This document shows, in pieces, positions 13,001 to 22,744 of a stretch of DNA of 64,000 nt. The position numbers were made by a program, and so were the translations under genes. Below the pieces are notes generated by a model that worked only from the letters and a program-made list of their open reading frames with translations, was not told the DNA's origin and did not search any database. Location of the stretch: positions 52,718,001 to 52,782,000 of the forward strand of contig CP136895.1 in the NCBI GenBank assembly GCA_034359265.1, in the 5' to 3' direction. Each line of letters opens with the position of its first letter. Position 1 is the stretch's first letter. The stretch comes from Canna indica (lineage: Eukaryota > Streptophyta > Magnoliopsida > Zingiberales > Cannaceae).

Positions 13001-13244
13001 GGTCCTAATCTGGTTGAGGAGGCGATAGAGAAGGTGAAAGCCATAAAGGAATTATTGCTTGCGGCCCAGAGTCGACAGAAAATATATGCCGACAAGAAGG
13101 CCAGGGAATTGGAATTCACCGAGGGTGATTTAGTCTTTTTGAAGGTCTCCCCTATGAAAGGGGTGGTCAGGTTTGGGAAGAAGGGAAAGCTGAGCCCTAG
13201 GTTCATTGGGCCTTTTCACATTCTCAAGCGGAGGGGCGAGGTGA
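10007..13244 (+). pseudogene. E3 protease-RT-RNase H-integrase (Tekay/Del-like gypsy), broken
   Basis: The domains appear in Ty3/gypsy order. Protease: [14 protein letters not shown] (about 10180), then [11 protein letters not shown]. Reverse transcriptase: [19 protein letters not shown], a frameshift near 11000, [11 protein letters not shown], catalytic FIDDILVYS (about 11195). RNase H: VVYCDAS and [11 protein letters not shown], then an in-frame stop at about 11860. Integrase: zinc region HPGATKMYRDLRQHFWWKGM with CLVCPQVKAE, core [11 protein letters not shown], then a frameshift at the second catalytic region (IIS + TAV near 12690) and further stops. The C-terminal integrase part (MAPFEALYGQRS, KLSPRFIGPFHIL) ends abruptly at RRGEV where E2 sequence takes over. 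The whole is a pol pseudogene lacking its 3' end, chromodomain-like tail and 3' LTR. Confidence 0.9.
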
Positions 13245-13250
13245 TTTAAT
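13240..13250. other. Deletion junction E3 integrase / E2 reverse transcriptase
   Basis: Upstream bases read as the Tekay integrase C-terminus (KRRGEV). From about 13245 the minus strand reads as copia RT (ADVLLFIK). Neither element has an end here, so a single deletion removed the 3' part of E3, the rest of the E2 3' LTR and the 3' half of E2 pol. Confidence 0.85.
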
Positions 13251-14133
13251 AAATAGTAAAACATCGGCTTTTCCAACATTATAACCTTGTTCAATTAAAA
13301 AATTTGAAAGCCTTTTATACCAAGCCCTAGGGGCTTGTTTTAAACCATATAATGCTTTTTTAAGTTTGAAAATATGGTTTGGAAACTCAAAACTTTCAAA
13401 TCCAGGGGTTGTTCAACATATTCTTCTTCATTGATGAAGCCATTTAAGAATGCACTTTTAACATCCATTTGAAAAAGTTTAAAACCTTTAAAACTAGCAT
13501 ATGCCAAAAGCATTCGAATTGCTTCTAATCTAGCTATAGGAGCATAAGTTTCATTATAATCTATCCCTTCTTGTTGATTGTACCCTTGTCCACTAACCTA
13601 GCTTTATTTCTAATGACTAATCCTCCTTCATCTAACTTATTTCTAACTACCCATTTAGTCCCAATTATAGTTTGTTCGCTAGGTCTAGGTACTAAGTCTC
13701 ATACATCATTTCTAGCAAATTGGTTGAGTTCTTCTTGCATAGCTAGTACCCAAAACTCATCTTCTATTGCTTTCTTTATGTTCTTAGGCTCTACTTGAGA
13801 TATAAATGCTACATATTGACAAATATCCTTGAGTTTAGAGCGCGTTACCACTCCAGTTGATGGTTTTCTAATGACTTGATCCATTGGATGATCCCTTATC
13901 AACCGATATCCTTTGGGGAGAGGTGGTAAAGCTTCTTCTTCCTCATCTTCAACTTGAGGTTGAATTGTGGATGATGGTTCTTCATGTTGTATTTCCTCAT
14001 TATCTTCATCCTCCACCTCTTTGTCATGAAGTGTGAGGTCCTCAAGTTCCTCACCTATATTTACAATCTTCATATTTCTAGAAGAATCATTAGTTTCATT
14101 AAACGTGACATTCATAGATTCTTCAACAATCAT
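13245..14133 (-). pseudogene. E2 copia reverse transcriptase, N-terminal part
   Basis: Minus-strand reading from 14133 gives an acidic linker (EVEDEDNEE), then LPPLPKGYRLIRDHPMDQVI and the copia RT start around EDEFWVLAMQEELNQF. Stops then interrupt recognisable RT blocks ([26 protein letters not shown]). It ends at the 13244 junction before the catalytic YVDD block, so RT and RNase H activity are lost. Confidence 0.85.
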
Positions 14134-14230
14134 GGTTCTACGATTGTATACTCTATATGCATTAGAATTAATGGAGTAACCTAGGAAAATCCCTTTATCG
14201 GATTTAGAATCAAATTTTCCTAAATGCTCC

Positions 14231-14923
14231 TTAGTGTTTATGATGAAACATTTGCATCCAAAATATGAAAATATCCCACATTTGGGATTTTACCATTCCA
14301 AAGCTCAAAATGTGTTTTCTTAATTTTAGGTCTAAATAAATGCGATTAAGCACATAACAAGATGTATTTATGGCTTTGGCCCAAAAATACTTAGGCAAAT
14401 TATTTTCACATAGCATGGTCCTAGCCATCTCTTGTAAGGTTCTATTCTTCCTCTCAACCACCCCATTTTGTTGAGGGATCCTAGGGGAAGAAAAGGTATG
14501 TTTATTACATAAATCATCACAAAATTCAGAATTTTTTTCATTTTTAAACTCTCCTCCATTATCACTTCTAATTTTTAAAATTGAAACCTCTTTCTCATTC
14601 GTAACTTTCATAGTAAACTTTTTGTAAAACTCAAAAGTTTCATTTTTCTTAGCTAAAAAGAAAACCCATGTAAATCTAGAAAAATCATCAACTAATACAT
14701 AGCAATATAGTTTTCCACCTAGACTAGCTACATCACATGGACCAAAAAGATCCATGTGCACAAGCTCAAGAATTCTAGATGTACTAACTTGATTAATGCT
14801 ATGAAATGAGGATTTAACTTGCTTACCTATTTGACATGCATCACAATGTTTGTCTTTTTCAAATTTTATCTTGGACAATCCTTTAACTAATTCTTTCTTA
14901 GATATTTCTTGGATGAGGCTCAT
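14231..14923 (-). pseudogene. E2 copia integrase
   Basis: A 230-codon open stretch carries the copia integrase. It has the end of the zinc-binding region (HCDACQIGKQVKSSF), the first catalytic Asp in LVHMDLFGP, YVLVDDFSRFTWVFFL, the second catalytic Asp in IRSDNGGEFKN and the Glu region PQQNGVVERKNRTLQEMARTM. The reading then diverges at the C-terminus (NRIYLDLKLRKH). The DDE residues are present here, but flanking frames are broken. Such an integrase inserts element cDNA and makes the 5-bp target duplication seen at 5608/18434. Sequence style suggests the SIRE/Tork part of Ty1/copia; I cannot fix the lineage. Confidence 0.88.
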
Positions 14924-14953
14924 GCTAGCATGTCCTAGCCTTCTATGCCATAA

Positions 14954-15376
14954 TCAAGAATCATTTTCCATGGCAACTAAGCATCTAACATGGGGATTAG
15001 GCAAGACATTTAAATCTAATGTGTAGACATTTCCTTGCCCATTTCTAATAAACATGATGTCATTGGAAGGTGCACTCCTAATGATACATTTAGATGCTTC
15101 AAAAACAATTACATATCCATTGTCACACAATTGTGATATGCTAATCAAGTTATGTTTTAACCCATCAACTAATAAAATATTCTTAATGCATGGGTAAGGA
15201 AGAATACCTATATAACCAATGCCAACAATCTTACCTTTGGCATTGTCTCCAAATGTTACATGTCCACCATCTTTGCTTGATAGGGTTGCAAATAAGTTGA
15301 TATCACCCGTCATGTGCTTCGAGCAACCACTATCCAATATCCAAGTGCTTCTACTTGCTTGAGGATACTTCTCCAT
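14954..15376 (-). pseudogene. E2 copia protease and GAG-pre-integrase region
   Basis: STWILDSGCSKHMTGD, with catalytic D-S-G, is the typical plant copia protease block. It is followed by VTFGDNAKGKIVGIG and GLKHNLISISQLCDNGY, the usual link to the pre-integrase zinc region. It lies in Pol order between gag (right) and integrase (left). A stop separates it from the integrase frame. Confidence 0.9.
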
Positions 15377-15422
15377 CTACAAAAGGAGAAGAAACTATTT
15401 TAGGTACCCAAATTTTCTTGGG

Positions 15423-16980
15423 TCATTGAGTGTTAGTCATTTTATGAACCCAAGTAAATCTAGCATGTGGGTTCCTCCTCAAAGCACAATCCTTAGCCAT
15501 ATGGCCAAATATGCCACAAGAAAAATAATTTCCATTAAATTTTCTTCTATTATGTGTGTGAGCATGGAAGTGTGATGATTTCTTTTTATGGACAACCTTA
15601 GGCATGGCATTTTGTAGGGTTGTCATCTTTTCATTAAGCATGCAAAGTTCCTTTTTCAATGTTAGCATGCTATCATTCAAATGCTCTACTTGATCACTTA
15701 ATTACTTATTTTCATCTTCTAATTTTTTGTTGTCACTTTCTAAGTCCTTCTTAGCCTTTTCTAGGGCATGTTTCTCTTCCTTAAGGGTATCTACTTCTTT
15801 CCTTAAAGCATTGCATGAAAGTAATAAACTATCATTTTCTAGCTCTAAAGATTTATTGTCCTTTTTGAGCTCTTTAAATTTTCTTCTAATAGCATTGAAT
15901 TTATCATGCATTTGATCAAATTCATTTTCTAGCTCTTCTTGAGTAAAAGAAAGCTCACCAAAAGTAAATCTTACCTCATCATCATTTGCCATCAAGCGAA
16001 GATTTGTCTTTTCATTCTTTGAGTCTTCTTCACTCGATGAAGCCTCACTTTCATCCCACGAAGTCATCATTGCCTTCTTCTTGTTGTTGTATTTGTCCTT
16101 TTTGTGAGGGTTAGAGGTGGAAGCCATCTTGAGAAGTGGGCAATCCTTCCTTAGATGCTCGGCTTGTTGCAATGGTAGCATGTGTAGCTTCCTCTTCCCT
16201 TTCTCATGCCTCCTCTCATGAAGCTCATAAATCTCCTTGCCAACATCGCCATTTCCTCAAAGTCATCCATCTCTTCCTCGGATAATGAGGATTCTTCTAC
16301 TCGGTGTGATACTTTTAAGGCAATGGTCTTGCCTTTAGGGGCATCTTCCTCCTTGTATTGCTTCATATGGGTCTCATGTGTCATGGGAAACCCAATGAGC
16401 TCAGTGATCTTCAAGGTGCTCATGTCTTTCACTTCCATGATTGCTATAACCTTGGGCTCCCAACCTTTTGGAAGGGAACGAAGGAGCTTCCTTACCTTCT
16501 CCTCTTCCCTTATCTCTCTGCCAAGGTTAGCTAATCCATTTGTAATATTTTGAAATTTAGCATACATGGCATCAATGGATTCATGCGATAACATGTTAAA
16601 CATTTCATAATCATGCATGAGTAGGTTTATCTTAGATTCCTTTACTTGTGAAGTTCCTTCATGTGTAGTCTCTAGGACCTTCCACAGTTCATATGCGGAC
16701 TTACAAGTAGAAATCCTATTGAACTCATTAATTGATAGGTCGCAATATAATGCATTGACGGCCTTTGCATTACCATTAAAGAGTTTAATTTCTTCTTGGT
16801 CCTACTCATCCATGTCCTTAGTGGGTTGCTTATACTCTACTTGAATCATCCTCCATACATCCATGCTAGAGATTGTAGGAAGCCATTCATACGAATCTTC
16901 CAGTACGCATAGTTGTTTCCATCGAATAGTGGTGGAGTATGAGTAGAGGACCCTTAAGCTAGTTGGATTTCATTCGACAT
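15423..16980 (-). pseudogene. E2 copia Gag (UBN2) with two zinc knuckles
   Basis: An ATG at 16978-16980 opens MSNEIQLA, followed by PPLFDGNNYAYWKIRM, a hallmark of UBN2/DUF4219-type copia Gag. Stops and shifts occur through 16620-16950. Then comes a long open piece (16151-16618) with the UBN2 core (YAKFQNITNGLANLG; VRKLLRSLPKGWEPKV) and a first knuckle starting CYHCNKP that is split by a frameshift near 16190 (continuing LRKDCPLL). A Glu/Lys-rich coiled coil follows (15702-16100). A second knuckle, FSCGIFGHMAKDCALR, lies at about 15470-15530. The domain order matches the family-1 Gags, supporting kinship of E2 and the gag-only elements. Confidence 0.87.
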
Positions 16981-17025
16981 CTTAATTTGTAGGGACGATG
17001 GTTAAATCTTATCCTACAACCTAGC

Positions 17026-17037
17026 TCTGATACCAAT
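17026..17037 (-). other. Primer-binding site of E2
   Basis: The minus strand reads ATTGGTATCAGAGC immediately inside the LTR, the standard tRNA-Met primer site. It confirms that the right LTR is the 5' LTR and that E2 runs leftwards. Confidence 0.9.
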
Positions 17038-18433
17038 TATTGGATGAAATCCCACACTAGAAGGGGGGTTGAATAGTGTGTGTCCTTTTATTATTTAATC
17101 AATTTCCCTTTTTGCTTAATTTCAACTTCTATCAAATGCAAATATAACTTAATGATGTTGCTATTAAATATCAAGCACAACGATAAGTAAACAATCAAGG
17201 CAATACTAACACGATGAAAGATAATGGTTCGGCCAACCGCCTACTCCACTACCTTGGCTCCTCACCAAGGATTTCTAACCAACTACTTTATAGAACATCT
17301 ATTTCCCTTTGAATACAACTGAGGACACAATTCTCACCTCTTTGAGAATTCCTCAACTCTATTCACCTAGGCAAAATACAAATCTACAAAGCCTACCCCT
17401 AAGTGTTTCTCTAGCACACCTAGCAAGCTATTACAGGTGAAAACAAGTTTAAAACAACTCTTCAAATACAATGAAAAAGAGCTAAGAATTGAAAGAAGAA
17501 CCAATGCTCTTTTCCCAAGCCTTCAACCCTCAAACTTGCCAGTAGATGAACTTGAATCGTAGCAGAGCTGAGGAAGAATGGGCTCTTGAAGAAGAATGTT
17601 GACGGAAGAATCAGGGCGCAACAATTCAAACTTAAGAAGGCTCAAATCTCTCATTTTAATGCTCAATTAAGTGTCTAAGAAGTCTTAAAGGAGTTAGGTG
17701 AGGGGTAATTATAACCCCTCATTCGAACGGGCTGCTCAACGGGCGGAACACGGGCAAAAAACTAGCCGTTTCCGCCGTTTGGTCGCTTGCCGGTCGATCG
17801 TCGGTCAACCGACCGATCGATCGATCGCGATCGCTACTTTAATCGCGTTGTCTGGTAGACCGACGGGTTGACCGAATGAGTCACGAGTTTAGTGATTCGC
17901 AATTCGGTCGACCTATTGGTCAACCAAAGCACCTTCTGCCAATTTTTGGCATTGGTCGGTCGATCGACATAGCCCTCTGCCATTTTTTCACCATCTTCAG
18001 TCGACTGAGTGGCTACTGCTGTTTTGTGGCATCATTTGGTCGACCATTCGGTCGACCGACAAGGCTACTGCCAATTTTTCTGCCTTGTTCAGTCGACCGA
18101 ACTCAGGCTGAGGCTGATTTTTTCTTTATATTTGTTACATGTTTTTTCATAGGTTTAGTTTTCCAAGTTCTAACTTGGATAACTTTACAATTAGGCTTCG
18201 GATAAGATCATCCTAAGGGTATATTACAAGATATCTACTTAGTCTATGCCCGAGCCTTTCTTTGACGTTTTTTTTCTATCGATTCTTGACGATCGTTTAT
18301 TTCGTTTCTCCGAACGAAGTTTGCATGCTTATCACAACCTCAACCTGAACTCAAAACTTCACACATAGATTAAATATATGTTTGTTATCATCAAAATGAA
18401 GATCGAAGCTTGAGAGAAACCCTTAAGCCAACA
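17038..18433 (-). mobile_element. 5' LTR of copia element E2
   Basis: This 1396-bp LTR begins TGTTGGCTTAAGG on the minus strand and ends in a mutated ...CAATA instead of ...CAACA. It contains the CCTTGG/CCAAGG hairpin at 17252-17270, a decayed TATA (TAATTATA at about 17706) and a palindrome array at about 17780-18110. It is followed by CCAAA (18434-18438), matching 5608-5612. Confidence 0.93.
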
Positions 18434-18438
18434 CCAAA
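18434..18438. repeat. Target-site duplication CCAAA, right copy
   Basis: This is identical to 5608-5612 and abuts the outer end of the E2 5' LTR. Confidence 0.93.
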
Positions 18439-19810
18439 GAATTTATCGCCGAAGAGAGGGATGGATCATCGAATCGAGTTGGAACCTACGGCTAAGCCCC
18501 CATACCGACCACCTTACTGAATGACACCACCAGAATTGGCAAAATTGCGGAAACAACTAAAGGAGCTGCTCGACGGAGGATTGATCCGTAGCTCCAAAGC
18601 TCCATTCGGAGCCCCTATGCTAATACAGAAGAAGAAGGACGGGAGTCTCCGCCTCTGTGTGGACTACCAGGCTTTGAACAAAGTGACTGTGAAGAACAGG
18701 TATCTCATTCCACTCATTATGGACTTGTTCGACCTACTTGGCCAATCAAGATACTTTTCCAAGCTGGACCTGAGATCTGGATACTGGCAAGTGCGAATTG
18801 CCGAAGGAGATGAAGGAAAGACCACTTGCGTAATGCGCTATGGAGCCTACAAATTCTTGGTGATGTCGTTCGGCCTCACGGATGCTCCAGCCATGTTTAG
18901 CACCATGATGAATCAACTATTCCATGAACACTTGAACAAATTCGTTCTGGTGTACTTGAACGATATTGTGGTCTACAGTTGGACCTTAGAGGAGCACATT
19001 CAACATTTGAAGATCATCTTCAAGATCCTCTGGGAGAACACTTTGTTCATGAAACGGGAGAAGTGCTACTTCGCCCAAGAAGAGATCAATTTTCTGGGAC
19101 ACCGTGTTGGGGGTAGAAAAATTCGAATGAACAATGTAAAAGTTCGCGCCGTGGTAGAATGGAAACCACCCATATAGGTTACAGAACTCAGGCCATTCCT
19201 TGGTTTTGTGAACTACTACCGAAGATTCATCGTCGGATACTCAAGGCGAGAAGCTCCACTGACGGACTTGCTCAAGAAAGAAAAGGCATGGCATTGGTCC
19301 CAACCTTGCATGGAGGTGTTTGAAGACCTGAAGTGGGCAGTGATCGAGGAACTAGTTCTCAAGCTTCCCGACCATGGAAAGCCCTTCGAAGTCCACATTG
19401 ACGCCTCAGACTACGCCATTGGAGGTGTCCTTATGCAGGAAGGACACCCCGTTGCTTTTGAGAGTCGTAAGTTGAACGACAGAGAGCGACAATACCCTTC
19501 CCATGAGAAAGAAATGACGGCAATAATGCATTGTCTCTGTGTTTGTAGGAACTATTTGCTCACATCACGCTTTGTTGTGAAGATGGATAACATAGCACCG
19601 AGTTACTTTCAGACTCAGAAGAAGCTCTCGCCGAAGCAAGCGCGATGGCAGGACTTCTTAGCTGAGTTCAACATGATGTTGGAATACAAGTTGGGACATT
19701 CCAACGTGGTGGCAGACGCCCTGAGCCGCAAGATAGAACGGTTGCAGCCGTCCAAGGAGAAACTGGGAGTAGTATTAGTCAAGTGCAATCCAACTTCCGT
19801 AGGAAGATAA
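18439..19810 (+). pseudogene. E1 reverse transcriptase and RNase H (gypsy chromovirus)
   Basis: This continues the protease frame interrupted at 5612. RT blocks are [62 protein letters not shown] and [15 protein letters not shown]. The catalytic box reads [10 protein letters not shown], with Asn where the first Asp of YxDD should be. A TAG at about 19177 splits RT from FLGFVNYYRRF. RNase H follows ([53 protein letters not shown]). The usual TDH motif reads KMDN, a further lesion. Confidence 0.9.
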
Positions 19811-21095
19811 GCATGGGCTTGCTCAAAGACACCCAAGCGGAGGCACTGTTCAAGCTGATCAAAGACGGGGAGACAAGGAAGTTTTGGGCCCGAGACAGAC
19901 TCATCTTCACCAAAGGAAATCGACTATATGTGCCTAGGGCAGATGGCCTGCGCAGGGAATTGCTAAAGGAGTATCACGATACTCTCTAGACAGGGCACCC
20001 TGCATACACCAAATAGTGGCCCTACTAGAGAGGGCATTCGACTGGCCAAAGATGGTAGACGACGTCGAGGAGTATGTGAAGACATGCTTGATCTGCCAGC
20101 AAGAGAAGATCGAGAGGCAGAAGCCTGTGGGTCTCCTCGAACCCCTGCTTATTCCCGAACGACCATGGGAAAGCATCCCCCTTGACTTCATAGCGAGTCT
20201 ACCCAAAGGGGGGGAGTTCGGTTCCATCCTGGTGGTCATGGATCGCTTCTCCAAATACACCTCATTTATGGCAGCCCCCTCGCACTGCACAACAAACAAA
20301 GCCGCAAAGCTCATGATGCAGAATGTCGTGAAACTTTGGGGCGTGCCAAGGAATGTCACCAGTAATCGAGACCCACAGTTTCTTGGCAGATTCTGGGAAA
20401 AGGTGTTCAAATTATTGGGGTCTCAACTATGCTTCTCCACGTGCTTACAACCTCATCAAACCAAAGGGACTGGACGAAGCTGTTAGATGTAGCCCAGTTC
20501 TCCTACAATCTGCAGAGGAGCTCCGCAACCAACAAGAGTCCCTTCGAGATTTTATTGGGACAACAACTAGACACGCCCTACTCACTAGTTCTTTGCTACA
20601 CTGGAAGCAGTTCAATTGCTTATCAAATGGCCAAGGAGTGGCAACAAAATCAAGAGATCGCTCGAGCTCTCTCGAATCGGCAGCACGCAAAATGAAGAAG
20701 TGGGTCGATGAAGGAAGGAGACATCAGGAATTCAAGGTCGGGGACCAAGTACTGATAAGACTCCACCCAACATCCCTCGCAGTCTTTCGATGCAAGATAC
20801 ACAAGGGCCTCGTACACAATCACGACGGCCCCTACCCCATCATCAAAAGGGTAGGGATAGTGGCCTATCAACTCCAACTGCTAGTATGGTGCAAAATACA
20901 CCTCGTCTTCCATGTGAGCAACCTGAAGCCCTACCACGCCAATCTGAACGATGACGGGCCCAACATTCCAAAACGTCCACTTGCCACAACCAAGGCGGTG
21001 CAACGTGGAGTAGAGGAGATCTTGGCGGCCCGCAAAGTGAAACTCCCTAATGACAACAAAGAGCGGGAGTACCTTGTCAAGTGGAAGGGACTCCC
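19811..21095 (+). pseudogene. E1 integrase and truncated chromodomain
   Basis: The integrase zinc region is LLKEYHDTL...GHPAYTK with stops, then CLICQQEKIERQK. The core has SILVVMDRFSKYTSF and a degraded second block (SNRDPQFLGRFWEKVF). After a frameshift it continues LLDVAQFSYNLQ and SPFEILLGQQ. The C-terminal integrase segment is FKVGDQVLIRLHP...FHVSNLKPYH. A chromodomain begins EEILAARKVKLPNDNKEREYLVKWKGLPVSE and is cut at 21095 by the E4a LTR. A canonical chromodomain makes E1 a chromovirus; such domains direct integration towards particular chromatin marks. Confidence 0.9.
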
Positions 21096-22720
21096 TGTTA
21101 GTGAAATGGCTACATTAGAGGGGGGGTGAATAGTATGTTTACTAATCTTTTTGCCTAAATCCGGTTTTAATTATTTCTTTGGTTACTTAGACAAATTACA
21201 AGTTGAGTAGCAAGCGGAAGCAAAGTAAATATGATAATGAAGTAAACACAAGTAGAAGTAATGCAAACACAATTATTTATAGTGGTTCGGCCCCAATGCC
21301 TACTCCACTACCTAAGCATCCCTCTTAGGATTTCCAAACTAAACTTTACTAAATTAATATTATTTCCCTTATAACGAGGACTTTGACCCGAAGAGTCTCG
21401 CTCTCAACTAAGGCACTTCCACACTCGGAAGTCTCCGCCTTCTTACCGAGAGCACTTTTCCACCTCAACCCTGAGGGATAACTCAACTAATCCTATTAAA
21501 CTACGTTGACACCGATGGAATTAAGCCTCAAACACAAAAGGCAACCACCCAATCTATCAAACCTAGCAACCTAGGTTTACACATGTTCAAATACAATGAA
21601 ATAAACACCAAAATACAAGTAATGGAGCAAAAATACAACAACACAAATACTTAGCTCCAACACAATGAATCCTAGCTCCTCTTGATGCCTTGATGATGAA
21701 TCAAATAAAGCTTGAAGAAAAACTCAAGAAAGAAGGTTCAAGGCTAGGGTTTTTGCAAATGATGGATCAATCAAAGCTTATATGGTGTAAGGAATGTCTC
21801 AATAGGCTCAACAACACCTGAGGAAGGCTCTCTTGGCTTCTATTTATAAGTCATGAAGAGTTGGCATGAAACAGCCAACTCAACGGCTAAAAAACTAGCT
21901 TTTTCTGTTGTCCGGTCGCAGGTCCGATCGATCATTGGTCGACCGGCCGAGCAACCGCATGCCTATTGCCAATTTTTGACAATATCGGTTGACCGACTAG
22001 TCGACCGAAACTGGGCAGACTGCTTGGTTTGGCTAATTTTTCTGCTTATTTGTTCGTTTCTGGGTTCGGTCTTCGCTAGGTCCTCTTATATAACATTTCT
22101 TAGTTAATAACTTTAAAACATAAAAGTTATATAGGGATTACCCCCGCATTTAGATTCAATAAAAATATCTATATAAAAAATTCCTTAAGAATCAAAATCT
22201 AATTTTTGGGGTCTAGTACAAATTTTTGAAAAATAGAAATTTTATAATCTCCCGGGTCAAATATGGGTATGCTAAAGGCTTCCAAAAATCCTTAAAAATA
22301 TCTCGATATCTAGTTTTTACCTAAGGAACAATTTTCGACATTTTTGATGCCAAGATAATATCTAGATCATATAGCCCTCCAAGGAGCTCCCTAGGCTTAG
22401 TGAATTTCAGGGTCATTTTTTGATTTTCCAATTTTTCATATTTTGGGGTTCGGGATTGGTGTTTTTTTGGGTTTCTTTGCACCATCATGAGGATTTACAA
22501 TTTATCTAGACACCCTAAACCTAGACTCTATTTTTCCGATGAATCCGAGCGCGTCGACCAACGTCCTTCTGAATTTCTGATTTCTCTGATATTTTCGATC
22601 GTGGACGTCGTGCGCTAACCGATATGGAACCTGAAAATAATTCTCTATGAAATCATTAGTTCCATGTTTTTTATTATCAAAATCGAGATTAAGACCAAGG
22701 TTGAAAACCTTAGGCCAACA
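21096..22720 (-). mobile_element. 3' LTR of gag-only copia element E4a
   Basis: This 1625-bp LTR has TGTTAG/CCAACA ends on the plus strand. It belongs to the E0/E6 family (TAGTGGTTCGGCCCCAATGC; the CCTAAG hairpin near 21310; a minus-strand TATAAATA at 21841-21848; a short palindrome cluster at about 21905-22010). The flank to its right reads as the complement of a polypurine tract, so this is the 3' LTR of a leftward element. The expected left TSD is CTCCC (21091-21095); its mate is lost. Confidence 0.9.
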
Positions 22721-22744
22721 ATCTTCCCTTTTTTGATGATGACA
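22721..22744 (-). other. Polypurine tract of E4a
   Basis: On the minus strand the last bases before the 3' LTR read TCATCAAAAAAGGGAAGAT, matching the AAAAAGGGGGAGAT tract of E6 at 43575-43588. This is the plus-strand cDNA primer. Confidence 0.8.
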
